Part shown: positions 15,888-26,203 of the stretch, one piece after another
How positions within the stretch are numbered: the stretch's first letter is position 1
How the letters are laid out: each line of letters opens with the position of its first letter
NCBI RefSeq assembly: GCF_003863355.1
Contig: NZ_QQWG01000003.1
Span: forward strand, 1 to 64,000
Length of the DNA: 64,000 nucleotides
Reading direction: 5' to 3'
Source of the DNA: Ancylomarina euxina
Lineage (GTDB): Bacteria > Bacteroidota > Bacteroidia > Bacteroidales > Marinifilaceae
Notes under the pieces: model-generated
Seen by the model: only the letters and a program-made list of their open reading frames with translations
Databases searched by the model: none
What the model was told of the DNA's origin: nothing
Translations under genes and position numbers: made by a program

Positions 15888-18056
15888 ATGAATAATCTCT
15901 TTATAAAATTTCTGTTACTTACTATCTTCTTTTATTGTCTCCAAACTTCTCTCTCAGCTCAGAATGCAGTACTCACTCAGCCAACTTGCTCGACTTGTAA
16001 TGATGGGAGTATTACAGTTAATTGGTCAGGATCTGGAGTTAAAAGGGTTGTTTTAAATGGAGTTATTCAGCCTGATAATCAATTAGTGTTCACTGGTTTA
16101 GGTGTTGGGCTGTATTCGCTTTTATATCAGACGCCAAAGGGGAATTCGGGTAATTGGAAAGATGAAGGGAGCGAATCCATTACTCTTAGTGCTTCTGGAA
16201 TAATTAGTTATTGTACTTCTAATGGCGATACAAACTATAACACAAGTATCACTTTGGTTAATCTAAATACACTTAACAACGATACTTCAGGTGATATTCC
16301 AAAATCGGCTGGGTATAATGATTTTACTTCACAGTCCACAGATATGATGTTGGGAGCTGTTTATGATCTAACTGTAAATTTAAATACTGATGGTAATTAT
16401 GAGGTCTTTGCTATTGTATGGATAGATTGGAATCAGGATGGAGATTTTGATGATACAGGAGAATCTATTTCATTAGGATCTGTTCAGAATGTTGCTAATG
16501 GACCAACTATCGGCTCGCCTTTTAATATAGCGGTACCTACTGGGGCAATATTGGGGAATACTCGAATGAGAGTTTCTGCAAAATGGAATTCCTATCCAAC
16601 CTCTTGTGAGACGGATTTTGATGGGGAAGTAGAAGATTATACAATTAATGTTGTTGCTAATTCTTTGCCAACAATAATTTCATTTACTCCAGACAATGCC
16701 TGCTCAAATTCAAATCAGGTTGTGACGATTACAGGAACTAATTTTTTAGGAACTACATCTGTTCAATTTAATGGTGTTGCGGCTGCAAGCTATACGATAA
16801 ATAGCGCTACACAGATAAATGCAACTTTACCAACTTCAACAACCTCAGGCACCATAACTGTTACGGCTCCTGATGGTACAGCTACAAGTACACAACCTTT
16901 TACTGTAAATTCACTGCCTGAAGCAGCAGGTAATATAACAGGTACGAGTATTGTTTTACCAGGAGACACGAAGTCTTATGTTTGCGCTTCAATAGGGGAT
17001 GCTACAAGCTATGAGTGGGAAATTACCGGAGGAGGTGCGAGCATTACCAATAATGGCACTCAGGCTGATATTGCATTTGCATCGAATGCAAGTCCTGGAG
17101 ATAGAACCTTAACTGTAAAAGGCGTGAATGCTTGTGGTGAAGGTTCCGTTTCGGCTACATTTACGATATATGTCAGACCTAGCTATGCTTGCCAAACGAC
17201 CATTATTAACTGGGATTTTGATAGCCCAGACCTAGCAGGTGCAGACTGGAGAGGATACTCAACAGTAAATGGATGGCAATCAAGTCGCAATAATATTGAG
17301 ATCTGGAGGAATGGATTTTTGGGATTTACCACAGTTGATGGGGGACAGTTTTGTGAATTAAACTCTACCGGGGTAAATGAAATGTGGCAAAATATGAATA
17401 CGGTACCAGGTTCAAAAATGCGATGGGAAATAACTTACAGATATAGAAGCAATAGTTCTGAATCAATTCGTATAAAGATTGGAGCTGTTGGCTCATTATC
17501 AAGCATTGCTGATATTTCAAACAATAATGGTGATGGCTGGGTAACCCACTCTGGTTTTTATACGGTGCCTGCTGGACAAACGACTACCCAATTTAGAATA
17601 GCAACTTTAGCACCATCTAGTTCTTCAGGTAACTTAATAGATAATATTCAGTTTTATTCTATAGAGCCTGATATTGAAGACCCTACTTTTGATTGTCCTC
17701 CTGATTTAGATGGAGATGGTTTTGTTGTATCAGAATGTGTAGATGCTACAAGCTTAATCGTTAATAATATTGGTGTAACAAATGTTGCGGATAATTGTAC
17801 ACCTGTGGCAGATTTGCTTGTTGAGTATAAAATTACGAATAAGCCTACTCCTACTTCGGCCGAAACCTTATTGGTAAATTATGGTGATGATCCTGCTGGA
17901 GCTGCCACATCTAGTGATGCTAGTGCTTATGCTTTCCCTCTGGGGGAGTCCACTGTGACTTATAAGATAACGGATGCAAGTGGACACGAGACTACCTGTA
18001 GTTTTAAAATTCAAATAAGTGCAAAGCCAAAGCCAGTAGGAATATTTTATGAATAA
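15888..18056 (+). CDS. Secreted multidomain surface protein with GEVED and TIG domains and the PKPVGIFYE tail
   Basis: Start chosen at ATG 15888 (MNNLFIKFLLLTIFF), because the next gene begins with the near-identical MNNFYIKPFLLTLLF; a TTG at 15870 would add six residues. Signal peptide ends at about LSAQ. Then, in order: a short Cys-containing Ig-like stretch (CSTCNDGSITVNW), a GEVED domain (IVWIDWNQDGDFDDTGE ... FDGEVEDYTINVV, about 125-260), and an IPT/TIG domain (PTIISFTPDNACSNSNQVVT). A PKD-like domain (SYEWEITGGGASI), a jelly-roll-like domain (WDFDSPDLAGADWRGY ... NLIDNIQFYS) and a HYR-like domain (VTYKITDASGHETTC) follow. The last residues are AKPKPVGIFYE. No type A or B T9SS domain is present. 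First of four similar genes in a row. Probably a cell-surface adhesin or structural protein; its partner is unknown. Confidence 0.85.
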   Translation: MNNLFIKFLLLTIFFYCLQTSLSAQNAVLTQPTCSTCNDGSITVNWSGSGVKRVVLNGVIQPDNQLVFTGLGVGLYSLLYQTPKGNSGNWKDEGSESITLSASGIISYCTSNGDTNYNTSITLVNLNTLNNDTSGDIPKSAGYNDFTSQSTDMMLGAVYDLTVNLNTDGNYEVFAIVWIDWNQDGDFDDTGESISLGSVQNVANGPTIGSPFNIAVPTGAILGNTRMRVSAKWNSYPTSCETDFDGEVEDYTINVVANSLPTIISFTPDNACSNSNQVVTITGTNFLGTTSVQFNGVAAASYTINSATQINATLPTSTTSGTITVTAPDGTATSTQPFTVNSLPEAAGNITGTSIVLPGDTKSYVCASIGDATSYEWEITGGGASITNNGTQADIAFASNASPGDRTLTVKGVNACGEGSVSATFTIYVRPSYACQTTIINWDFDSPDLAGADWRGYSTVNGWQSSRNNIEIWRNGFLGFTTVDGGQFCELNSTGVNEMWQNMNTVPGSKMRWEITYRYRSNSSESIRIKIGAVGSLSSIADISNNNGDGWVTHSGFYTVPAGQTTTQFRIATLAPSSSSGNLIDNIQFYSIEPDIEDPTFDCPPDLDGDGFVVSECVDATSLIVNNIGVTNVADNCTPVADLLVEYKITNKPTPTSAETLLVNYGDDPAGAATSSDASAYAFPLGESTVTYKITDASGHETTCSFKIQISAKPKPVGIFYE

Positions 18057-18249
18057 TTAGAAGTCAATTGTAACTTAAAATCTTTATCTACTATGGTTTC
18101 CCTTTTTATTAGAGCTCATAACTAATGAGCTGCATATTAGAGTTTTGTATAACGTTTTACAAATTACCACTTTTATGTTAGCTAATTGCCTTCATAATTG
18201 TTATTTTTGAAGCCCTTTTGTCGATCTTAATAATCTCTATTCGAAAATA

Positions 18250-21200
18250 ATGAGCTTCATGAATAATTTCTATATAAAACCGTTCTTACTTACTTTATTA
18301 TTCGTTTTGATTAATTCTGTTGTGTTTGCACAAAAGACTTATAGGATGGGTGATCCTTCCCCAATTGTATATGTTCAAACAGGCGAAGTTTTTTATGATA
18401 GCGGATTGAGTCGTGATTATAGTGGTGGTGAGTCATCTATCATAGTTTTTGAGTCTTCTCCAGGTACTAAGATAAAGGTGATATTTGAAGAGTTTGAAGT
18501 GGAAGATCTTGAATGGATAAACCCCCAAAGAGGAAAGGGATACTGGGCGGATACCGATTACTTAATTGCTTACGATGGTGGAGAAATAAGCTCGCGACAG
18601 ATTGGCAAATATTATGGAACTACAGGTAAAGGTAGGGTTAACAGACCTAACGTGATAACCTCTTCAGGTAGCTCAATTACATTTAGTTTTTCATCTGATT
18701 CATATTCCGTTGAGTCAGGTTGGAAAGCTAGGTTTGAAATCGTGTCAGATTCAGACCCTTGTATTACTTCTGTTGGAGGATTAACTATCTGGGCTGAAAA
18801 TTTTGAAGGTGTAAATCAAGGATGGTCAGCTGATTCTCCAATTAGTATTATAACTCGTTCACTGAATAAGATATTAGCAGGAACGAATGTTAGCGGTTCA
18901 AGAAAATGGGTTACGGATAAAATTGATATTTCAAACTATCATGATTTAAAATGTTCAATTGATATTGGTTCATGGGGTAATAAATTAGATAATACCGATT
19001 ATTTAGCAATATATTATTCTGTTGATGGAAGGGGCGATGTCGAGTTTTCAGTGAATGGTAATCAAAATAACGACATCTCTGCTCAAACGGCTTGTTCGAA
19101 TATTCCGGAAGGTGATGAACTTACCATTAAGGTGGTAATGAGTAATGATCAAACTACTGAGCATTATTATGTTGATAATATTGTTGTAAGTGGAGAGTCT
19201 AATATTATTGGGAACTCTCCAAATGCTACTTGTAGAGATATAACAGTTAAATTGGATAATTCAGGAAATGCAAACATCACTACAGCGGATCTTAATAATG
19301 GGAGTAATGATATTGAAACTGCAGAAGCTGATTTGATTCTAAGCTTAGATAAATCAATTTTTACATGTGACGATATCGGTTTTCAAATGGTAACCTTTAC
19401 GGTTGAAGATAAGGATGGGAATGTTTCCACCTGTAAGTCAACTGTTACAATTGAGGATAAATGTTCTCCATCCTTATTTAATTTAACGGCAGAATATTAT
19501 CAGGGAATGGACTTTCAGAATTTGATTTACTCAGAATCGGTGACAAAGATTAATTCTTCATGGGGAACTGGATCTCCAAATACAGCTCTTCTAGGTAATG
19601 ATTATTTTTCTATTCGTTATAGTGGTGATTTTGTAGTTCCTAAAACCGGGGATTATACTTTTTATACAACATCCGATGATGGAGTGCGTTTAATTATTGA
19701 TGGTTCTAATGTTATTAACAATTGGACTAATCATGCGCCAACATCTAATAGTGGTACTGTAAATTTAAATAAAGGGCTGCACACAATTACATTAGAGTAT
19801 TATGAAAATACCGGTGGAGCAGTTGTTGAGTTGGAATGGGCAACATCAGAAATAGCACGTCAAGTGTTTTCGGAATCTTCCATTATAAATAATACGATTG
19901 TTGAAGTTGCCGTGGAACTTAATGCATCAGGTGAAGCAATTCTTGATGCAACGACCCTGGATCCGGGTTATATCGATGCTTGTGGTATAAACACAAGAAT
20001 GCTTAATAAGGCTAATTTTTCATATGATGACTTGGGTGATAATACTGTTGTTTTAACCATTGAGGATAATAATGGTAATACTGCGACACATGAAGTTAAA
20101 GTTACAGTGAAAGAAATGCCGAAGCTGACTTTCAGTCCTGTACCTAGTACAATAGAAGAAGGAGTTGGGACAGCTGTTATAAAGGCTAGTTTAAATAAAA
20201 TCAGTTCTAAAGAGATTAGTTTTGAGTGGTGTACCGAAGATTTAACAGCTATAAAAGGTTCAGATTATAATGGCGTTGGTTGGACTAAAGTAACGATTCC
20301 AGCTGGAGAGTTATCAGTTGATCTTCAGGTAACTATTATTGATGATGATATTCATGAAGCAGATGAAGAATTTACTGTTTTTAATACTAAAGTAGTAAAT
20401 GCAATTTCAGGTGTTGATCGTATTAATTGTATCATCATTGATAATGATAAACCTCTTCCTATTTTGTCTATTTCAGATATAAGTGTTGAAGAAGGAGTAG
20501 GCTCTGCAATTTTTGAAGCAAGATTAAATAAGATTAGTTCCAACAGTGTTAGTTTTAGGTGGAGTACTTCAGATTGGACTGCCAGACAACCTAGAGATTA
20601 TTCAAGAAAGCCATGGACAAATGTAACGATACCTGCTGGTCAATTATCCGTTGATCTACCAGTGACGATTAATGATGATGATGAGCACGAATCAGATGAG
20701 AAATTCACTTGTTATTTAAGCAATGTAAATAATGCTGTACTGCCTAAAGACAATGCGGTTTGTACAATTGTAGATAATGAGAATAGTGCTTCAATTGAAG
20801 TTGATTTAAAAAGTCCACAGAATGTTTTTACAGCCAATCAATTGGTACAAGATGTCCTTGTTACTGGTTGTCTGACTGCTAGTAATGTGAATTATTCGGG
20901 GGATGAAGAATTTGGAATTGGATATTTCGAAGCTGGTAATTCAGATTTTCCTTTAAAATCTGGAATAATTCTATCTACAGGTGAGGTTTTACAAGCTATT
21001 GGGCCAAATAAAGGAGGAAATGCGAGTAATACAATTGATGGCTCAAGTTGGGATTCTGATGTTTTTAGATTGGCAGGGAATACTGCTAAGGATGCTCAGA
21101 TTTTAGAGTTCGATTTTGTTCCGGCAGGAGATAAATTGGAATTCAGATATATTTTTGCTTCTGAGGAATATCCTGAGTTTGTTGGGCAGGGATATAATGA

Positions 21201-22995
21201 TGTCTTTGGTTTTATTCTAAGTGGACCTGATATTAAAGATGTCTTTCAGAATGATGGAATGAATATAGCCTTAATACCTGGAACAAATATGATTGTTTCT
21301 ATTGATAATGTGAATGTTTCTAAAAACTCTCAGTTCTATGTGAATGGAGAAGACGGATTTGCAACACGTTTTGATGGATTTACTACCGTATTGACAGCTT
21401 CCGCAAAAGTAACTCCTTGTCAAACTTATCATATTCGATTAATTATCTCTGATGTATTTGATTCTCGAATTAATTCGGCTGTATTTCTTGAAGCGAATAG
21501 TTTTAAATCTAATGAGGTACGGGTCGATAATATGATTGGTGAGATTGTTGGAGATCTTGATGTGATGTATGAGGGGTGCGATGGTAGTTTTATGCGATTC
21601 ACAAGAAATGAAGATTATGATATTGATGAGGAAATTAGTTTTGATATAGATGTGTCAGGAACTGCATCCAATCAAGTTGATGCGTCTCCTGATTATATTT
21701 ATACCGACGGAAGTGGGAAGATGATTGGTGATGGTTCTTTCCCTTCGTCTATCTTAATTCCAGCTGGAGAAGCTTATGTAGATTACCATTATAAGGCTTT
21801 AGATGATAGTGAAATTGAGGGGGATGAAACGATTATATTTAGGATTGATAAATGTCCTTGTGATGGAAGTGAGTATTACGAGAAAACTGTGAAAATTATT
21901 AATTCTCCTAAAGTTGATGGAGTAGCCTCAGCTGCTATTCAATGTGTGGGTGGGGGAAATCCAATAGCAACTTTAACAGTGCAATTAGCAAATGGTATGG
22001 ATTCAAAAAACTATCTGTATAGCTTTGATGGAGGACTAACTTTTGATGCTAATAATGTGAAATCCATTGTGGGTACATCACCTGATGGGAGCGACTTGGT
22101 AGGGAAATCTTTTTCTATTGTGGTTAAAGACTTATTTTCATGTGGTGATAATACCTTAAATATGTTGACTACAATTCCTAATATATCGCCAGTTACATCA
22201 GACGCAGGAGGAGACAGGAAGATGTGTAAGGGTGTAGGTATTCAATTAATGGGAAAACCAGGCCCTTTTTGTGAATGGTCTTGCAGTTCCCCTGAGATCA
22301 TGAAGCATTTAAGTAATAAGAATATTTCTAACCCTTGGGTAGCAGATGATATTCCTGGGGGATCATACGAATTTACATTAAGGGTGCAGGATAAACCGGG
22401 AGATAATCCAATTTGTTTTGAGGATAGTAAAATGATCTTGACCGTTTTAGAAAGTCCTATCATTGAGTCTGTTACTGCAGGTTCATATTCTCTTTGTTCT
22501 GAGGTGAGTACGGTGCTTGATGCAATAGTAACGAATATGGCAGTCACATATTCTTGGAATCCATCAGTAGGATTAAATGATGCAAATATCTCCAATCCTG
22601 TTTTCTCAGCGGATGTGTTAAACCACGAGTCACGCAGTTATACCCTGACAGTTAAGTCAAAGAGTCCTGGAAATGAATGTATATCTGTTGCAAATTTAGA
22701 ACAACCCATTAATATTTATCCCAATCCAACAGTGTCTTTAAATTCAACTGAATCCCACCTTTGTTCAAATGGATTAAATGGAGAGATAAAAGTAAGTGCT
22801 AGTGGGGGGACCCCCAAATTAACTAATCCCTTATATGACTTTTCTTGGAATCCTGCAGCAGTTAATAGTGATCATGTGACTGGTTTGGCTCCAAATTTAT
22901 ATACTGTAACAGTTATTGATGATAAAGGATGTAGAGTGAGTTTAGAAACACAAGTAAATCCAAAGCCAAAACCAATAGGAATCTTCTTCGAATAA
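18250..22995 (+). CDS. Giant secreted mosaic protein (CUB-like, PA14, Calx-beta, choice-of-anchor-L) with the PKPIGIFFE tail
   Basis: 1581 residues, signal peptide ending VVFAQ. ATG 18259 is an alternative start matching the neighbour's context TTCATGAATAAT. Order of domains: CUB-like (about 25-175), jelly-roll-like (about 180-320), HYR-like (about 325-405), PA14 (about 409-543, YTFYTTSDDGVRLIIDGSN), a second HYR-like, and two Calx-beta repeats (about 622-733 and 735-850, DIHEADEEFT and DEHESDEKFT). Next are a choice-of-anchor-L domain (about 850-1090, FRYIFASEEYPEFVGQGYND), further Ig-like domains and a SprB-like repeat (about 1495-1572, NLYTVTVIDDKGCRV). It ends NPKPKPIGIFFE. Calx-beta and PA14 suggest calcium and glycan binding outside the cell. 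TATTTTTG at 18202-18209 is a possible -7 box. Confidence 0.87.
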   Translation: MSFMNNFYIKPFLLTLLFVLINSVVFAQKTYRMGDPSPIVYVQTGEVFYDSGLSRDYSGGESSIIVFESSPGTKIKVIFEEFEVEDLEWINPQRGKGYWADTDYLIAYDGGEISSRQIGKYYGTTGKGRVNRPNVITSSGSSITFSFSSDSYSVESGWKARFEIVSDSDPCITSVGGLTIWAENFEGVNQGWSADSPISIITRSLNKILAGTNVSGSRKWVTDKIDISNYHDLKCSIDIGSWGNKLDNTDYLAIYYSVDGRGDVEFSVNGNQNNDISAQTACSNIPEGDELTIKVVMSNDQTTEHYYVDNIVVSGESNIIGNSPNATCRDITVKLDNSGNANITTADLNNGSNDIETAEADLILSLDKSIFTCDDIGFQMVTFTVEDKDGNVSTCKSTVTIEDKCSPSLFNLTAEYYQGMDFQNLIYSESVTKINSSWGTGSPNTALLGNDYFSIRYSGDFVVPKTGDYTFYTTSDDGVRLIIDGSNVINNWTNHAPTSNSGTVNLNKGLHTITLEYYENTGGAVVELEWATSEIARQVFSESSIINNTIVEVAVELNASGEAILDATTLDPGYIDACGINTRMLNKANFSYDDLGDNTVVLTIEDNNGNTATHEVKVTVKEMPKLTFSPVPSTIEEGVGTAVIKASLNKISSKEISFEWCTEDLTAIKGSDYNGVGWTKVTIPAGELSVDLQVTIIDDDIHEADEEFTVFNTKVVNAISGVDRINCIIIDNDKPLPILSISDISVEEGVGSAIFEARLNKISSNSVSFRWSTSDWTARQPRDYSRKPWTNVTIPAGQLSVDLPVTINDDDEHESDEKFTCYLSNVNNAVLPKDNAVCTIVDNENSASIEVDLKSPQNVFTANQLVQDVLVTGCLTASNVNYSGDEEFGIGYFEAGNSDFPLKSGIILSTGEVLQAIGPNKGGNASNTIDGSSWDSDVFRLAGNTAKDAQILEFDFVPAGDKLEFRYIFASEEYPEFVGQGYNDVFGFILSGPDIKDVFQNDGMNIALIPGTNMIVSIDNVNVSKNSQFYVNGEDGFATRFDGFTTVLTASAKVTPCQTYHIRLIISDVFDSRINSAVFLEANSFKSNEVRVDNMIGEIVGDLDVMYEGCDGSFMRFTRNEDYDIDEEISFDIDVSGTASNQVDASPDYIYTDGSGKMIGDGSFPSSILIPAGEAYVDYHYKALDDSEIEGDETIIFRIDKCPCDGSEYYEKTVKIINSPKVDGVASAAIQCVGGGNPIATLTVQLANGMDSKNYLYSFDGGLTFDANNVKSIVGTSPDGSDLVGKSFSIVVKDLFSCGDNTLNMLTTIPNISPVTSDAGGDRKMCKGVGIQLMGKPGPFCEWSCSSPEIMKHLSNKNISNPWVADDIPGGSYEFTLRVQDKPGDNPICFEDSKMILTVLESPIIESVTAGSYSLCSEVSTVLDAIVTNMAVTYSWNPSVGLNDANISNPVFSADVLNHESRSYTLTVKSKSPGNECISVANLEQPINIYPNPTVSLNSTESHLCSNGLNGEIKVSASGGTPKLTNPLYDFSWNPAAVNSDHVTGLAPNLYTVTVIDDKGCRVSLETQVNPKPKPIGIFFE

Positions 22996-23102
22996 TCTTC
23001 AATTTTATTTTTCATAATAGATATCTGATAAGGTCTGTGTAGTTATTGAATAGATTAATTTATTATTTTTAGGTACCTACTTAAAGATTTAATGCTTGAT
23101 CT

Positions 23103-25028
23103 ATGAACTTACGACGCCTCTTACTTATTGTTTTATTGATATTTCAGACTATACTATTGTATGGTCAAACATTAACGGTACCCACTCCTGAGCAAGTTTG
23201 TTTTGGCGAGCAAGGAAGTATTCAAGCGACTATGAGTAGTGGTCCTGGAAATAATAGAAGATATCGGTTTGATTTGTATTTGAATTCAAGTCGAGTCGAT
23301 CGTATAACAACAGGGAGTAGAACGGTTACTTTTTCAAATTTGCAGGTTGGAACATATTCAATCAGTGTATATAGAGTGAATAATGGAGGTAATAATCCAT
23401 CTTTTGTTGATTCAGAAAATAATATCGTTTTAAATAATGAAACAGAAAGTCCAATTTTTCAGAATCCACAATCCGATATTAGCGTCAATGCATCTGATAA
23501 TATTTGTGGTGCTATTGTTTCGTATGTATATCCAGTAGCTAGTGATAATTGTTCAGCACGTACTGGAGCGATCACGGGTTATACATCTTTGGGAACTCTA
23601 AATGGGCATACTTACTATTACTCTAACAGTGCTGTGAATGTTACGACTGCATCCAATAATTCGACAAATTTGGGTGGGCATTTGGTTACGATTAATACTC
23701 AAGCTGAGAATGATTGGATCAACAGTAAGGTTGGTGAGGTTTGGATTGGCTATAATGATGCTGTCAGTGAAGGTAATTTTGTTTGGGTGACGGGAGAGAA
23801 TAGTAGTTATGAGAATTGGAATGGGGGGGAACCGAATAATTCTGGAGGAGAAGATTACACGGTGATGTATGCAAATGGGAGTTGGAATGATCTGAGAGGG
23901 ACGAATAATAGAAGGTATGTTGTCGAATTTCAGACTGCGACATTAAGTCAGACAGCCGGTTTGCCGTCTGGATCTTTATTTCCTATAGGGACAACGACCA
24001 ATACATTTTTAGCGACAGATAATTCAGGAAATACGTCAACACATAGTTTCGATGTGATCGTTACGGATAATACAGCACCTGCAATTGCTAGTCTTAAGGC
24101 AGAGTATTATAATGGAAGAAGTTTTAATACATTGATGGAAACATTAAATGTTAGTGAGTTAAATTACAACTGGGGATCAGGAGCTCCAGAATCTAATTTG
24201 GTGGGAACTGATGATTTCTCAATTCGTTTCCAAGGAAATGTAAAAGCTCCCCAAACAGGAACCTATACCTTTTATACGACCTCTGATGATGGCGTTCGTT
24301 TGTGGGTTGACAATAATTTAATTATAAATAATTGGACTGATCATGGCCCTACCGTAAATACGGGAACATTTAATTTATTAGCAGGTGAGGCAACTCCAAT
24401 TCAACTTGAATATTACGAACGTGGTGGTGGTGCTGTTATCAAATTGGAATGGTCTGGTCCTGGACTTACTAGAGAATTTTTAACAGATTCAGGGGGCGGT
24501 TCCTGTAATGATATAACTCTGGATTTGAGTGCAACAGGATCGGCCATTATTTCGGCAGACGACATAGATCCTGGTTATACAGATGCTTGTGGGATAGCTT
24601 CAAGAGTACTTAGTAAAACTAATTTTACATGTAGTGATTTTGGAGATAATGCTGTCACTTTAACTGTTACTGATGTGAATAGCAATGTTTCGTCTTGTGA
24701 TGTTAATGTGAAGGTTATCGGTGCACCTGATAATAGTTTATCTGTTGTTGGGGACACGAAATGTGATAATGAAGATGCAATTGTCATAATTCGAGATAGT
24801 GAACTTGGCGTCTCTTATGCTTTATATTTAGGTGTAACACAAATTGGATCTTCAGTTAATGGGACAGGTTCTGATTTGAATATTGCGGTTTTAGCTGCAG
24901 ATTTACCTGTGGGAAACAATTCTATTACAGTAAAAGCATCAAAAGGAGCTTGTGAGCTTGATTTATTGAATCATGCAATGATTGTTATTAATCCCAAACC
25001 AAGTCCTGTGGGAATTTTCCATGAATAA
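23103..25028 (+). CDS. Secreted protein with a C-type lectin domain nested in a HYR domain, PA14, and the PSPVGIFHE tail
   Basis: 641 residues, signal peptide MNLRRLLLIVLLIFQTILLY ending at about GQ. After an Ig-like domain, a HYR domain opens (DICG-type start near residue 119, YPVASDNCSA) and is interrupted at about 150-280 by a C-type lectin domain. That insert has HTYYYSNSAVNVTTASNN, WIGYNDAVSEGNFVWVTGEN and YENWNGGEPNNSGGEDY, including an EPN sugar-binding motif. The HYR domain then resumes (GLPSGSLFPIGTTTNTFLAT). Next come PA14 (about 326-460, YTFYTTSDDGVRLWVDNN) and two more beta domains. The tail is NPKPSPVGIFHE. EPN in C-type lectins favours mannose-type sugars, so glycan binding is likely. 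TATTTTTA at 23064-23071 is a possible -7 box. Confidence 0.86.
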   Translation: MNLRRLLLIVLLIFQTILLYGQTLTVPTPEQVCFGEQGSIQATMSSGPGNNRRYRFDLYLNSSRVDRITTGSRTVTFSNLQVGTYSISVYRVNNGGNNPSFVDSENNIVLNNETESPIFQNPQSDISVNASDNICGAIVSYVYPVASDNCSARTGAITGYTSLGTLNGHTYYYSNSAVNVTTASNNSTNLGGHLVTINTQAENDWINSKVGEVWIGYNDAVSEGNFVWVTGENSSYENWNGGEPNNSGGEDYTVMYANGSWNDLRGTNNRRYVVEFQTATLSQTAGLPSGSLFPIGTTTNTFLATDNSGNTSTHSFDVIVTDNTAPAIASLKAEYYNGRSFNTLMETLNVSELNYNWGSGAPESNLVGTDDFSIRFQGNVKAPQTGTYTFYTTSDDGVRLWVDNNLIINNWTDHGPTVNTGTFNLLAGEATPIQLEYYERGGGAVIKLEWSGPGLTREFLTDSGGGSCNDITLDLSATGSAIISADDIDPGYTDACGIASRVLSKTNFTCSDFGDNAVTLTVTDVNSNVSSCDVNVKVIGAPDNSLSVVGDTKCDNEDAIVIIRDSELGVSYALYLGVTQIGSSVNGTGSDLNIAVLAADLPVGNNSITVKASKGACELDLLNHAMIVINPKPSPVGIFHE

Positions 25029-25228
25029 ATCTAATATCTAGTGAGAGTTGTCCTTTGATAAAAAGCACTTGCTCAAATGATTTTTATTTGGATTTTATTT
25101 TTCAAATCTTTTTTCTTGTGTTTAATAAGTGTTTGTCTTTGTTAAACTGATATTTAAAAGTGTAAATATTTACATCTGTCATTTAATTTAATTATATTTA
25201 GTAGGTAATTGATTAAAATTCAGATGAT

Positions 25229-26179
25229 ATGAGACAAATTTATGTTGGATCATTTTCCATTTTTTTGATATTTCTTTTCTCTTCCCCATCATCAATATGG
25301 GCGCAAGCTTATCTTTCCAATGATGATTATACGGGTAATTGGGAGGATGGTATTTCTTGGACTGGAGGAAGTTCTCCTGGTCTTAATTACAATCAAACTT
25401 CAACTGTTGCTGTAGAAGGAGAGATAACAGCTTCCAATAATTTATTTTTTAATAAAGGCTTGTTAAATATTAGAGACACGCTGGTGATTAATGGTGATTT
25501 GGGATTTGGATCTAATGGAGACTTGAGTGTTGATGCTGGTGGGGTTCTTATTGTCCTAGGGTCTTTGATTGTTGGAAATAAAGTCGATATTGCTGCAGGA
25601 GGAACGATCATTATAACAGGAAATGTAAATTTCTCCGGTTCTTCAGGGCAAGGAAGCTTTACGAGTGATCAATTCCCTGCTCAAGTTTATATAGGTGGTG
25701 ATATTACTGGATCTCCTCCAACATCTTCTTCAGGTGATGCAATTCCAGTATTTGATTGTGATGTAGCTACAGAACATGAGAATTCAACCTGTAATTATGG
25801 ATTTATTGAAGATATAGAAGGGGAAGAGATTGAAGAGTATTTTCAAGAGGTCATTTGTGGAGGTGGAGTCGATCCTGGCGCTATCGTAAGTGATCAGACA
25901 GTTTGTGATGGGAATAGTGTTTTGACAATTACAGAATCTCTGCCAAGTTCAGAAAGTACCTATCAATGGTTTTCTTCTGTTAATAGCATTGATCCTAATA
26001 CGGGAACCTGGACACTAATCTCAGGAGCAACACAGCAAACTTACGATCCTGGTTTAATTACAGCAACAATTTCTTTTTTTAGGCAAGTACAAAAAGGGAA
26101 TGGTTGTACAGCCAATTCTAATGCTGTCGTTATTACATTTTCATCTAATCCTAATCCAGTTGGAATCTTTCACGAATAG
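25229..26179 (+). CDS. Secreted beta-rich protein with the PNPVGIFHE tail
   Basis: 316 residues, signal peptide MRQIYVGSFSIFLIFLFSSP, cleaved near IWAQ. The first half (about 30-170) has short repeated turns such as LLNIRDTLVINGDLGFGSNG and GGVLIVLGSLIVGNKVDIAA, which look like the rungs of a right-handed beta-helix. After an acidic linker (EDIEGEEIEEYFQE) comes an Ig-like domain (DQTVCDGNSVLTITESLPSS ... YQWFSS) of the kind common in T9SS substrates. It ends SSNPNPVGIFHE. Last of the four large array genes; a decayed yjjG piece starts 24 bases after its stop codon. Role unknown. Confidence 0.8.
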   Translation: MRQIYVGSFSIFLIFLFSSPSSIWAQAYLSNDDYTGNWEDGISWTGGSSPGLNYNQTSTVAVEGEITASNNLFFNKGLLNIRDTLVINGDLGFGSNGDLSVDAGGVLIVLGSLIVGNKVDIAAGGTIIITGNVNFSGSSGQGSFTSDQFPAQVYIGGDITGSPPTSSSGDAIPVFDCDVATEHENSTCNYGFIEDIEGEEIEEYFQEVICGGGVDPGAIVSDQTVCDGNSVLTITESLPSSESTYQWFSSVNSIDPNTGTWTLISGATQQTYDPGLITATISFFRQVQKGNGCTANSNAVVITFSSNPNPVGIFHE

Positions 26180-26203
26180 TTGAGGAAAGGCACTTCCTCG
26201 TAA

